From CAWBOV01 sp963790525 (lineage in GTDB: Bacteria; Actinomycetota; Actinomycetes; Mycobacteriales; Jatrophihabitantaceae): a stretch of 64,000 nt of DNA. The stretch is from NCBI GenBank assembly GCA_963790525.1, contig CAWBOV010000004.1, forward strand, positions 372,001-436,000, read 5' to 3'. The notes under the pieces were generated by a model. That model ran no database searches. It saw nothing but the letters and a program-made list of their open reading frames with translations, and was not told the DNA's origin. Below are positions 50,930 through 59,534 of the stretch, piece after piece; the stretch's first letter is position 1, and every line of letters begins with the position of its first letter. The position numbers and the translations under genes were made by a program.

Positions 50930-52591
50930 TCAGGAGATCCGGACGACCACGCTGGCCACGTACTGATCGAACTCGGATGCCTGGGCGGTGAGCGTCAGCG
51001 TCCAGGAACCGGCCAGAGTGATCGCACCGACGCTCGTGCGCCAGTGACCGGGCGAGATGTTGGTGACGGGGATCCCGATCGGCCCGAGCCCCTTCGCCTC
51101 CTCGAGCGCCGTCAGCGACAGGTCCTGCAGCTTCAGCGGCGCACCGGCGGTGTCGACGAGGGAGAGCGTGACCACGTCGGAGCCGACCCTCGGCGCGTCC
51201 ACCCGGACCGTCACCCGGCCCGCCGTCGCGAGCGCGGTCGTCCTCACGACGGCGGGATCGTAGGCCTCTCGCGCCGGCTGCTTGGCCACGAACACCGCCG
51301 TCAGGCTCAGGATGGCCGCCGCGATGACCAGCTCCGCCGCCACCGTGACCATCAGTGGCCGCCGGGTGCCTGCGTCCTCCGTCACCTCGCCCGCACGCCG
51401 CTGGACGAAGCCGCGGGACAGGGCGGCCAGCGCGATCACGACGACCACCGCGATGATCTTCGCGGTCAGGAGCTGGCCGTAGCCGGTGTGCCAGAACGCC
51501 GGAAGGGTGCCGACCTCACGCCAGCTCTGGTAGACACCGGTCGCGACGAGCGTGGCCACGCAGGCCAGTGCCAGCCGGGAGAAACGGGGCAGCGCGGCCG
51601 TCACCTCGCTCGCCCAGGCCAGCGGGAGGACCACGGCCGTGAGCATCACGAGGCCACCGATCCAGGCGCTCATCGCGGCCACGTGCACGGTGTTGATCAC
51701 CAGGGCCAGCGGGACCTGCGTCCCCGCCGCGGCGTGCCCGGATGCGGCCACCGACGCCGCCGTCACGATTCCCGCCCCGAGTGCGACCGCGCCGACCTTC
51801 GCCGTGGCTCGTGTGGAGTCGAGCTCGCGACGCAGCACCCATGCGAACACGGCGACCGCGACGAGGCGGAGGAGGAACATCCGGCCGATCGTCGTCCCCG
51901 CCGTGTCCGCGATCAGGGACGGATCGACGAGGTGCGGCAGGCTCTTGCCGGCGGCGTAGATCCCTTGCAGCAGCGCCGACAGCACTGTGGTGGCCAGCGT
52001 CGCCCACCAGCCGATCCAGATCAGCCGCCGCGCCCGTGGGTAGTCGCGGCCGGCCGGCCAGGCCACGGTGAAGAACAGGATGCCGCCGAGCAGGACGGCG
52101 ATGGCGCCGTAGCCGAGCGAGCGCACCGCGTCGTAGAGCTGGGTGGCCCCGCCGGGCTCGGGCGCGCTGCCGCCCGCGGCGCCGATCGGTGCCGTTCCGG
52201 TGCCGACGGCGAAACCGAAGCTGCCCGCCACGGGGTGCGAGTCGGCGGAGATGACCCGCCAGCTGACCAGATAACCGCCGTCGGGCAGTCCCGGGCGCAA
52301 CGCGACGGCGGCGGTCGGCCCGGAGACGGAGGCGGTGCCGGTGTCGACGCGGTCGCCCTTGGCGTCGGTGACGCGGACATAGCCCTGGCTGATGCCGATG
52401 TTCTCCGAGAAGGTGAGGGTCACCCGCGCGGGCGCCGTCGCGACGGTGACGCCCTGAGCCGGCGTCGTGGAGTCCAGCTGCGCGTGCGCCAGCGCGGGAG
52501 CGGCGGCGAGGAACAGCGCGGTGAGCAGTGCGCCGAGCAGTCCCAGGACGGTTGCGGCGCGCCGGCGGGTGGCGGGCGGCCTCGACGTCAC
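50930..52591 (-). CDS. CopC-CopD fusion, copper resistance membrane protein
   Basis: A 553-residue protein from GTG 52591. The N-terminal signal segment ends in APALAHAQLDSTTP, leaving a mature N-terminal His, as in CopC, where it binds copper. The CopC beta-sandwich holds TLTFSENI and SADSHPVAGSFGFAVG. Eight or so membrane helices of CopD follow (to about residue 430), with the conserved INTVHVAAMSAWIGGLVML. The C-terminal 110 residues form an external beta domain. The family imports or tolerates copper. No copper-responsive regulator is next to it. Confidence 0.88.
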   Translation of the reverse strand: MTSRPPATRRRAATVLGLLGALLTALFLAAAPALAHAQLDSTTPAQGVTVATAPARVTLTFSENIGISQGYVRVTDAKGDRVDTGTASVSGPTAAVALRPGLPDGGYLVSWRVISADSHPVAGSFGFAVGTGTAPIGAAGGSAPEPGGATQLYDAVRSLGYGAIAVLLGGILFFTVAWPAGRDYPRARRLIWIGWWATLATTVLSALLQGIYAAGKSLPHLVDPSLIADTAGTTIGRMFLLRLVAVAVFAWVLRRELDSTRATAKVGAVALGAGIVTAASVAASGHAAAGTQVPLALVINTVHVAAMSAWIGGLVMLTAVVLPLAWASEVTAALPRFSRLALACVATLVATGVYQSWREVGTLPAFWHTGYGQLLTAKIIAVVVVIALAALSRGFVQRRAGEVTEDAGTRRPLMVTVAAELVIAAAILSLTAVFVAKQPAREAYDPAVVRTTALATAGRVTVRVDAPRVGSDVVTLSLVDTAGAPLKLQDLSLTALEEAKGLGPIGIPVTNISPGHWRTSVGAITLAGSWTLTLTAQASEFDQYVASVVVRIS

Positions 52592-52620
52592 AGCGACACG
52601 GTACGAGGTCGCACTGTGGA

Positions 52621-52663
52621 GCCCCGGTTCAGGTCTCGCGGGACCCCGGTTCAGGCCTCGCGA
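52621..52663. repeat. Two 22-bp tandem copies duplicating the 3' end of the MFS gene
   Basis: On the leftward strand CGCGAGGCCTGAACCGGGG, the last three codons plus stop of the MFS gene, is followed by CGCGAGACCTGAACCGGGG 22 bp further on. The second copy brings a second TGA (52629-52631) in another frame. It is a clear tandem duplication of a gene end. Confidence 0.85.
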
Positions 52664-53874
52664 CGGATCGCGGTGATCGCCAGCGCGCCACCGGCGGCGC
52701 TGATGATCGGGATCATCCACAGGGCGAACGGGACGCTGGTGACCTGGGCGAGCACGCCGATCGCGGTCGGTCCGACCAGGAAGCCGAGGTAGGCGATGGA
52801 GGAGACGGCGGCGATGGCCGGCCCTGCCTGCGCGCGGCCGTCGGCAGCCGCGCTGAACGCCACGGGCACCATGACCGCCAGCCCGATGCCGAGCAGCGCG
52901 AACCCGATGATCGTGCCGATGACGGTGCCCGTCGCCATGCCCGCCGCGAGGCCGACCGAACCGATGATCGTGAGGATGGTGATGGCCCGGACGCGGCCGA
53001 AGCGGTGGACGATGCGATCGCCGGCGAGACGGCCGATCGTCTCGGTGGCCATGAACGCGGCGTAGGCCAGCCCGATGTGGGACGTGGCGGCGTGCAGGGA
53101 GTCGCGCAGCAGCACGCCGCTCCAGTCGCCGACCGAGCCCTCGCTGAGCATCGCGGCCAGCGCGGCCAGGCCGAGCAGGAGCAGCCGCACGTCCATCACG
53201 GCGAACGGCCCGCGGCGGGACTTCTTCGGCGCGGGTGCCGTCTCGGGTTCGCCCACCGGGTCGGCAAGGAACGTCGTCGACGCCACCAGACCGACGATGA
53301 GCAGCACCGCGCCGAGCCCGATCTGCTGCGCCGTGATCGAGATGCCGAGCGCGACGCCCGCGGTGCCGATGCCGGCTCCGATCAGCGACCCCAGGCTCCA
53401 CGCGGCATGGAACCCCGACATCACGGGCCGGCGGTAGGCCTTCTCGACAGTGACCGCCTGGGCGTTCATCGAGACGTCGATGCCGCCGATGCCGATGCCC
53501 CAGACGAACAGCGCGGCCCAGAGCTCGGGCAGCGAGTGGGCGATCCCGGGCAGCCAGCCGACCAGGCAGAAGAAGATCATGAGCGCGCGCGTGGTGCGGG
53601 CGCTGCCGAAGCGGGCGGTGAGGCCGCCGGCCACGCTCATCGACAGCATCGACCCGATGGCCGGGGCGAACAGGGCCACGCCGAGGGAACCGGCCGACAG
53701 TCCCAGCCTGTCCTTGACCTCCGGGATGTGCGGCACCCAGGCGGCGAAGAGCATCCCCGCGACGGCGAAGGTGAACGCCAGGGACGCGCGGGTACGCCGG
53801 AGCGAGGACGTGACAGCGGGTCGCGCGGCGCCGGACAGCAGGGTGGTCACGGAGGATCTTTCTGAATCGATCAT
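52651..53874 (-). CDS. Major facilitator superfamily transporter
   Basis: A 407-residue protein with twelve predicted membrane helices. The loop 2-3 signature region reads GGLTARFGSARTTRAL, and the second half has the related GRLAGDRIVHRFGRVRA. A cytoplasmic loop with KKSRRGP joins the two halves. It resembles the YbjJ/FucP-like MFS group with MNAQAVTVEKAYRRPVMSGF in helix 5. The substrate is unknown. ATG 53874 (MIDSERSSVTTL) is used; GTG 53850 is possible. The stop lies in the first unit of a small tandem duplication. Confidence 0.85.
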   Translation of the reverse strand: MIDSERSSVTTLLSGAARPAVTSSLRRTRASLAFTFAVAGMLFAAWVPHIPEVKDRLGLSAGSLGVALFAPAIGSMLSMSVAGGLTARFGSARTTRALMIFFCLVGWLPGIAHSLPELWAALFVWGIGIGGIDVSMNAQAVTVEKAYRRPVMSGFHAAWSLGSLIGAGIGTAGVALGISITAQQIGLGAVLLIVGLVASTTFLADPVGEPETAPAPKKSRRGPFAVMDVRLLLLGLAALAAMLSEGSVGDWSGVLLRDSLHAATSHIGLAYAAFMATETIGRLAGDRIVHRFGRVRAITILTIIGSVGLAAGMATGTVIGTIIGFALLGIGLAVMVPVAFSAAADGRAQAGPAIAAVSSIAYLGFLVGPTAIGVLAQVTSVPFALWMIPIISAAGGALAITAIRREA

Positions 53875-53963
53875 GAAGGTCATGCCCAGTGTGCTCGCGA
53901 CGGCGGGGCAGCGCAACCGGGTAGTCGCCGAGTCACAGCGGCGCGATGCTGCGCCTCACGCTT

Positions 53964-53988
53964 GGCCGGTGGCCGGTGGCCGGTGGCA
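53964..53988. repeat. Three tandem GGCCGGT heptamers upstream of the PIG-L gene
   Basis: The heptamer GGCCGGT repeats three times without interruption, 12 bp before the start codon of the deacetylase gene. It probably arose by slippage. The spacing to the start is short, so it would lie in the 5' untranslated region. Confidence 0.6.
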
Positions 53989-53999
53989 CGATGCGGGAC

Positions 54000-54746
54000 A
54001 TGACCGACGCCCCGGCTCCGCTGCCGCCCCTGCCCGAGGACTGGTCCACGGCCCTGGCGGTGGTGGCCCATCCCGACGACCTCGAGTACGGGGCGGCGTC
54101 GGCGATCGCCCGCTGGACGCAGCAGGGGAAGTCGGTCCGTTACTGCCTGCTCACCAGCGGCGAGGCAGGGATCGACGCCATGGATCCGGAGGAGTGCGGA
54201 CCGCTGCGCGAGGCCGAGGAGCGGCGCTCGGCCGCCGCCGTCGGCGTGACCGACGTGCAGTTCCTGGGGTTCGCCGACGGGGTCCTCGAGTACGGGTTGC
54301 CCCTCCGGCGGGCGATCAGTGCGGCGATCCGTCAGCACCGCCCGGACGTGGTGATCACGGGCAACTACCGCGATACCTGGGGCGGGGCCGTCCTCAACCA
54401 GGCGGACCACATCGCCACGGGGCGCGCCTGCGTGGACGCCATCCGCGACGCCGCGAACCGGTGGGTGTTCCGCGAGCTCTTCGACGCGGGGTTGGAGCCG
54501 TGGGGCGGGGTGCGGGCACTCCTCGCCGCCGGTTCACCTGAACCGACCCATGCCGTCGACACGACCGATCACCTCGCGGACGGGATCGCGTCGCTGCGTG
54601 AGCACCGTGCCTACCTCGACGGCCTGAACCAGCCCGACTTCGACCTCGAGGAGTTCCTGGAGGCGGGCGCCCGCGCGGCCGGGGTCCGGCTCGGGACGAG
54701 ATTCGCCGAGACGTTCGAGGTCGTCGCCTTCGGAGACTTCGGATGA
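54000..54746 (+). CDS. PIG-L/LmbE family N-deacetylase
   Basis: A 248-residue metal-dependent deacetylase. The zinc site is AHPDDLEYG (about 26-34), with a further ligand His in QADHIATGRA (near 136). The fold is that of GlcNAc-PI deacetylase, MshB and bacillithiol BshB. The sequence differs enough from MshB that mycothiol synthesis is not claimed. ATG 54000 (MTDAPAP) is preferred to ATG 53991 by closeness to homologues. Its stop overlaps the LLM oxidoreductase start (ATGA at 54743), so the two are coupled. Confidence 0.88.
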   Translation: MTDAPAPLPPLPEDWSTALAVVAHPDDLEYGAASAIARWTQQGKSVRYCLLTSGEAGIDAMDPEECGPLREAEERRSAAAVGVTDVQFLGFADGVLEYGLPLRRAISAAIRQHRPDVVITGNYRDTWGGAVLNQADHIATGRACVDAIRDAANRWVFRELFDAGLEPWGGVRALLAAGSPEPTHAVDTTDHLADGIASLREHRAYLDGLNQPDFDLEEFLEAGARAAGVRLGTRFAETFEVVAFGDFG

Positions 54747-55615
54747 CGACTCTCGGCGTGGTGTTCATCCCGCAGTACCCGCCCGAGGCGCTGCGCGGCA
54801 TCGCCCTCGCGGCGGAGGAGAGCGGCCTGGAGGAGCTCTGGCTCTGGGAGGACTGCTTCCGCGAGTCCGGCATCGCGACGGCCGCCGCCGTGCTGGCGTG
54901 GACCTCCCGCGTGCGCGTCGGTGTCGGGCTCCTGCCGGTGCCGCTGCGCAATGTCGCGCTGACGGCGATGGAACTGGCCACGCTCGAACGCCTCTTCCCC
55001 GGGCGGTGCCTGGCGGGGGTCGGGCACGGCGTGCAGGAGTGGATGGCGCAGGTCGGCGCGGCCGTCGAGTCGCCGATGACGCTGTTGCGGGAATACGTGG
55101 GCGCGCTGCAGGCGCTGCTGCGGGGCGAGACGGTGACCGTGTCGGGGCGGTACGTGACGCTGGATGCCGTCGGGCTGGACTGGCCGCCGGCGGCGCCGAT
55201 GCCGGTGCTCGTGGGCGGCGTCGGGCCGAAGTCGCTGCGACTGACCGGCGAGATCGCGGACGGGACCATCCTCACCGGCGGCATCGACCCGGCACGGACG
55301 CGGGAGAGCGTCGCGCACGTGCTCGCCGGACGCACGGCGGCGGGACGGACCGGCGCCCACCCCGTGACGACCTACCTGATCGCCGCGACCGGGCCGGGGG
55401 CGGACGAGCGGCTGATCGCCGAACAGCGCAGATGGAACCTGGACCCCGCCGACGGGGCCGGGGTGGCCGGGGATGCCGAGGCGATCGCGGCCGCGGTGCG
55501 CCGCTGGGCCGACGCGGGCGTGAGCACCGTGGTTCTGCAGCCCACCGCCGACGAGCCGGACCCAGCGGGATTCGTGCGCTTCGTCGGGGAGAAGGTGCGC
55601 CCACTCCTGGCGTGA
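54743..55615 (+). CDS. LLM-class flavin/F420-dependent oxidoreductase
   Basis: A 290-residue TIM-barrel oxidoreductase of the luciferase-like monooxygenase superfamily. The opening LGVVFIPQYPPEALRGIALA, the WEDCF region, RVRVGVGLLPVPLRN and the phosphate-binding segment ELATLERLFPGRCLAGVGHG follow the F420-dependent subgroup. It could use FMN or F420; actinobacteria have both. It is coupled to the PIG-L gene and may act on the same substrate, which is unknown. Confidence 0.85.
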   Translation: MTTLGVVFIPQYPPEALRGIALAAEESGLEELWLWEDCFRESGIATAAAVLAWTSRVRVGVGLLPVPLRNVALTAMELATLERLFPGRCLAGVGHGVQEWMAQVGAAVESPMTLLREYVGALQALLRGETVTVSGRYVTLDAVGLDWPPAAPMPVLVGGVGPKSLRLTGEIADGTILTGGIDPARTRESVAHVLAGRTAAGRTGAHPVTTYLIAATGPGADERLIAEQRRWNLDPADGAGVAGDAEAIAAAVRRWADAGVSTVVLQPTADEPDPAGFVRFVGEKVRPLLA

Positions 55616-55645
55616 TCGGCGCGATCCGACGTTGGCGGCGTGGTC

Positions 55646-56614
55646 TCAGCTGCCCCTGACAGCGCCTCCCGGCATGAGCCGGACCGGCGGCAGGTCGGGC
55701 GCGGCGAGCGGCGCTCCGGCGTCGGCGACGGTGCCGAAGCGGGCGCCGTCGGACCACTCCGTACGGGCTGCCACGATCTCGTCGTTGCTGCGGCCGACGA
55801 AGTTCCACCACATCACGATCTTCTCGGCGAACGGCTCACCGCCGAGCAGCAGCACGCGGGCACCGTCGTCCGAGCGCAGGCGCAGGTCGCGGCGCGCGCA
55901 GCCCAGGTAGAGCATCGCGCCGGGCGTCAGCCGGACCCCGTCGACCTCGACGGCGCCGTCCATGACCAGCACGGCGTGCTCGAAGTCGGGCTCGAGTGGG
56001 AGCAGGGCCTCGCTGCGGGCGGACAGCGCGAGGTCGGCGCCGAGCAGAGGGGTGAACGCAGTGCCCGGCGAGCGGGCGCCCGCGAGCTCGCCCATGATGA
56101 CGGTGGCCGTCAGACCGCCGTCGCGGAGGACGGGCAGCTGGGCGTGGTGTTCCCACCCCGGCTCGCCGTGCCGTGCGCTGTCGGGGAGCGCGACCCAGAG
56201 CTGCACACCGTGCAGGAGCGCCGGATGGGCGACGGGGGAGTACTCGGCGTGCGTGATCGCATGCGCGGCTGTCATCAGCCCGAGTTCGCCGGGGCGGATG
56301 TGTTGGTCGCTGCCCAGGCTGTCGCGGTGGTGGACCTCGCCGTCGAGCAGCCAGCTGACCGTCTGCAGGCCCATGTGCGGATGGGGAGGCACCTGCATCC
56401 CGGGCCGGCCGGCGATGTCCTGCGGGCCGTAGTGGTCGACGAAGCACCAGGCGCCGACCAGGCGCCGCCCCAGGTTCGGCAGCAACCGCCGCACGGACAT
56501 GCCCGGACCGAGGTCCACCTCGCGGCCCGCGAAGAGCTCGTGGGTCGGCTCCGCGGCGACGGCGGACCGCCCGCCGCAGTGGGTCAGCGATGGGGTGCGC
56601 TCGAGATTGCTCAC
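55646..56614 (-). CDS. Pirin family protein
   Basis: A 322-residue bicupin. The N-terminal pirin domain holds the metal ligands PPHPHMGLQTVSWLLDGEV and the HRDSLG segment, followed by the H and E of HAEYS. The C-terminal domain begins near 190. Pirins may act as quercetin 2,3-dioxygenases or as regulators, and no single function is general. GTG 56614 (MSNLERTPS) is preferred to starts further upstream that would overlap the divergent acetyltransferase gene. Confidence 0.87.
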   Translation of the reverse strand: MSNLERTPSLTHCGGRSAVAAEPTHELFAGREVDLGPGMSVRRLLPNLGRRLVGAWCFVDHYGPQDIAGRPGMQVPPHPHMGLQTVSWLLDGEVHHRDSLGSDQHIRPGELGLMTAAHAITHAEYSPVAHPALLHGVQLWVALPDSARHGEPGWEHHAQLPVLRDGGLTATVIMGELAGARSPGTAFTPLLGADLALSARSEALLPLEPDFEHAVLVMDGAVEVDGVRLTPGAMLYLGCARRDLRLRSDDGARVLLLGGEPFAEKIVMWWNFVGRSNDEIVAARTEWSDGARFGTVADAGAPLAAPDLPPVRLMPGGAVRGS

Positions 56615-56678
56615 GCTCTCCACGCTACGTCGCGACCGACGCTGGTGGGCATGATCGACTTCGGGCAGGCTTGCCGGC

Positions 56679-56996
56679 ATGACGACGACGGTTGCCGACA
56701 ATCCCGAGCAGACGCGGTACGAGATCAGCGTCGACGGCGTGCCAGCCGGGTTCACCGAGTACCACGTCCACGGCATGGTGGCCGCGTTCATCCATACCGA
56801 GATCGCGCCCGAGTTCGGTGGGCGCGGCCTGGCGTCGGCCCTGATCGAAGAGGCGCTCGACGATGCCCGCAGGCGCGCGTGGACGGTGGAGCCGTTCTGC
56901 CCGTTCGTGCGTGCCTTCATCCTCAAGCATGCCGAGTACCTGGACCTGGTCGCACCGGCGGACCGTGTCCGTTTCGACCTCCCGGCCGCACCGTGA
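56679..56996 (+). CDS. Small GNAT-type N-acetyltransferase (YidJ-like/N-acetylglutamate-type minimal domain)
   Basis: A 105-residue protein with the compact acetyltransferase fold found in the YjdJ/GTL3B group (Acetyltransf_CG). The acetyl-CoA binding loop is PEFGGRGLASALI (about 48-60), preceded by the VHGMVAAFIHTEI strand. The C-terminal CPFVRAFILKHAEYLDLV is conserved in the group. These small enzymes may acetylate or hydrolyse unknown compounds. It is divergent from the pirin gene. Confidence 0.82.
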   Translation: MTTTVADNPEQTRYEISVDGVPAGFTEYHVHGMVAAFIHTEIAPEFGGRGLASALIEEALDDARRRAWTVEPFCPFVRAFILKHAEYLDLVAPADRVRFDLPAAP

Positions 56997-57086
56997 CGCC
57001 GGACTTCGCCCGTCCGGCGATCCCGCCGCCCGGTGGCCGGCGTGTAAGCACTGTGTAAGTATCGGCCCCTGGACTGGGAGGTCTCG

Positions 57087-58148
57087 ATGCGCGCACAGCG
57101 GCTGGTGACGAGGACGGCGACGGCGATCGGTACGGTCGCGGTGGGGGTGGCGACCCTCGCGGCGACTGTGGTGGTGGCGCCGGGTGCGCTCGCCGCGCCG
57201 GCGCCGGTGGGCGGCCTGACGGTGACCGACCTGACCGACCATCACATCTGGGTGCACTTCGACACGCCTGCCGACCCGACCACGGTGGTATCGCGGCTGA
57301 CCCGCGGCTACACACCCGCCGCGACGCCCGGGGCGGGCTATGCGGTCCCGGTCGCCAATCACATCGTGCAGCCCGGCAGCACAGGCGCGCCGCTGACCGC
57401 TGACACCGTCTACACGATCGCGTTCTGGGTCAAGCAGGGCAGCGCCTACTCGGCCCGCCGCACCGTGACCACCCGAACGCTCAATGACACCCACCGGCCC
57501 GACGACCTCGAGATCCCCTGGGCGCCGGCTCCCTCGGTGAACGCGCGGGGCGAGGCGCAGGTACAGCTCGTGTGGGATGCGGTCGACGTGGAGGAGGACT
57601 TCCTCGGCACCCGGATCGTTCGCAACACCGCGCCCACCACGACCGGCGGCACCGTCTTCTTCGTGCCCGCGCCGCAGCACACGTTCCTCGACGTCGCGCC
57701 TCCCATGAATGCCGACATCACCGGGCCGCAGCCGGTCGTGCACTACTGGGTGATCTCGGAGGACCGGTCCGGCAACTTCAGCCCGCACTACAAGCGGCTG
57801 GACGTGGTGGTCGCCAACAAGACCCTGCGTGGCCACGTGGCGGCGGGGCAGACGCTGCTGACGAACGTGCTGTGCTGCCCGGCCGACGGGGACGTCTACA
57901 TCCACCGGATCTACACCGGGTACGACGCGATCGCCCTCGCTCCAGGCGACTTCACGATCCACGTCCCCCCTGGTGTCTACGGCCTCTGCGGTGAGCGGCT
58001 CAGCTCCAGCGCGCCGCCGCTCTGCTACGCCCAGCACCCGGACGGAACGTTGTACACGTACCCGGGCACGTCGACGGAGGACGGCGATGTGCCGCTGCCG
58101 ACGCTGAACCTCGTGACGAACACATCCCTGTCCGGCCTCGACTTCTAG
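57087..58148 (+). CDS. Secreted protein of unknown function with fibronectin-III-like N-terminal part
   Basis: A 353-residue protein with a clear signal peptide (basic start, hydrophobic run to VVVAPGALAAPAP, cleavage after ALA near residue 36). Residues 40-130 look like a fibronectin type III domain (GGLTVTDLTDHHIWVHFDTP, TVYTIAFWVKQGSAYSARR). A second similar region is followed by a tail with two cysteine-rich spots (NVLCCPADGDVY and YGLCGERLSSSAPPLCY), which could form disulfides. No enzymatic motif is visible. It precedes the Tad operon and might be exported or displayed together with it. That is only positional inference. Confidence 0.7.
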   Translation: MRAQRLVTRTATAIGTVAVGVATLAATVVVAPGALAAPAPVGGLTVTDLTDHHIWVHFDTPADPTTVVSRLTRGYTPAATPGAGYAVPVANHIVQPGSTGAPLTADTVYTIAFWVKQGSAYSARRTVTTRTLNDTHRPDDLEIPWAPAPSVNARGEAQVQLVWDAVDVEEDFLGTRIVRNTAPTTTGGTVFFVPAPQHTFLDVAPPMNADITGPQPVVHYWVISEDRSGNFSPHYKRLDVVVANKTLRGHVAAGQTLLTNVLCCPADGDVYIHRIYTGYDAIALAPGDFTIHVPPGVYGLCGERLSSSAPPLCYAQHPDGTLYTYPGTSTEDGDVPLPTLNLVTNTSLSGLDF

Positions 58149-58187
58149 CGGCCGCCGCTGCACCCGGCGAAGGGTTATCCACAGCCC

Positions 58188-58218
58188 TTGCGAACAAAGC
58201 ACCGAATGCCCGTATTCT
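58188..58218 (+). promoter_or_regulatory. Possible promoter of the tad operon
   Basis: TTGCGA (58188-58193) and TATTCT (58213-58218) are spaced by 19 bp, about 38 bp before the GTG of the ATPase gene. The stretch is AT-rich compared with its surroundings. A DnaA-box-like TTATCCACA lies just upstream (58175-58183). Confidence 0.4.
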
Positions 58219-58255
58219 GACGGTCCGCAGACAGTCAGGACGGAACGGGGGACCG

Positions 58256-59533
58256 GTGGCTACCGCGCTGGGCATCGTCGAGGGCGAGGTGCGCGAGCTC
58301 GTGCGCCGCCGGGGCATCGACCCCGAGCGGGACCCCGCCGCCGTCGTCACCCTGGTGGACGACGTGATCGGCGACTACCTGGATCGCGCGGTCACCTCCG
58401 GGCTGCCCCCGCTCGGCGACGCGCGCATCGCCGGCCGGGCCGTGGTGGATCTCGTCGCCGGCTTCGGGCCGCTGCAGCCACTGCTCGACGATCCGACGAT
58501 CGAGGAGATCTGGATCAACGAGCCCGGCCGGGTGTTCGTGGCGCGGCGCGGCCAGTCCGAGCTGACCACGGTGATCCTCACCGAGGCGGAGGTCGCCGGG
58601 CTCGTCGAGCGGATGCTGCGCACGTCCGGGCGGCGCATCGACCTCAGCATGCCGTTCGTCGACGCGATGCTGCCGGACGGTTCCCGGTTGCACGTCGTCA
58701 TCCCGCAGATCACCCGGACCCACATGGCAGTGAACATCCGCAAGTTCGTCCTGGGCGTCGCGTCGCTGGACGAGCTCGTGGCGCTCGGGTCGCTGACCGA
58801 GCAGGCGGCGCGGTTCCTGGAGGCCTCGGTCGTGGCCGGGCTGAACATCCTGGTGGCCGGTGGTACCCAGGCGGGGAAGACCACGCTTCTCAACGCCCTC
58901 TGCGGCGCCATCCCGGCGCGGGAACGGGTCGTCACCGTGGAGGAGGTCTTCGAGCTGCAGGTCCCGCTGCCGGATGTGGTCGCCATGCAGACCCGGCAGC
59001 CGAATCTGGAGGGTACGGGCGAGATCCCGATCCGCCGGCTGGTCAAGGAAGCCCTGCGGATGCGCCCGTCGCGGCTGATCGTGGGAGAGGTCCGCCAGGA
59101 GGAATGCCTGGACCTGTTGATCGCTCTCAACAGTGGACTCCCGGGCATGTGCACCCTGCACGCCAACTCCGCGCGCGAGGCCCTGGTGAAGATGTGCACG
59201 CTGCCGTTGCTGGCCGGTCAGAACGTCTCCGGAGCATTCGTCGTCCCGACGGTGGCGACCAGCGTGGACGTCGTGGTCCATCTGGGCACTGACGCGCGGG
59301 GCCACCGCCGGGTGCGCGAGATCGTCGGCGTGAACGGCCGCGTCGAGGGCGACGTCATCGAGACCTCGGACATCTTCACCTCCGGGAGTGGCCGGCTGGA
59401 ACGGGCGGACGGATTCCCGCCGCGAGCCGAGCGTTACGCCGCGGCCGGGATCGAACTGTCGGAGGCGCTCGGCGCGGGCAGCCGTTCCCACGCGGCGGTT
59501 CATCGGCGCGGCTCTCCGGCAGAGGGGATCTGA
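58256..59533 (+). CDS. CpaF/TadA-type secretion ATPase
   Basis: A 425-residue type II/IV secretion ATPase that powers pilus assembly in the Tad system. Walker A is GGTQAGKTTLLNAL (about 200-213). The Asp box region VVTVEEVFELQVPLP, the Walker B RLIVGEVRQEECLDLL and the His box TLHANSAREALVK all fit. The N-terminal domain has the EIWINEPGRVFV segment common to CpaF. GTG 58256 has a purine-rich ribosome site ACGGGGGA. It is followed 1 bp later by tadB and heads a seven-gene operon. Confidence 0.9.
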   Translation: MATALGIVEGEVRELVRRRGIDPERDPAAVVTLVDDVIGDYLDRAVTSGLPPLGDARIAGRAVVDLVAGFGPLQPLLDDPTIEEIWINEPGRVFVARRGQSELTTVILTEAEVAGLVERMLRTSGRRIDLSMPFVDAMLPDGSRLHVVIPQITRTHMAVNIRKFVLGVASLDELVALGSLTEQAARFLEASVVAGLNILVAGGTQAGKTTLLNALCGAIPARERVVTVEEVFELQVPLPDVVAMQTRQPNLEGTGEIPIRRLVKEALRMRPSRLIVGEVRQEECLDLLIALNSGLPGMCTLHANSAREALVKMCTLPLLAGQNVSGAFVVPTVATSVDVVVHLGTDARGHRRVREIVGVNGRVEGDVIETSDIFTSGSGRLERADGFPPRAERYAAAGIELSEALGAGSRSHAAVHRRGSPAEGI

Positions 59534-59534
59534 C

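Noticed and set aside
50111..52792. Very long (893-codon) rightward open frame
   Set aside because: It is the shadow of the acyl-CoA dehydrogenase and the antisense of CopCD; composition is Arg/Gly/Asp-rich and no family is recognisable.
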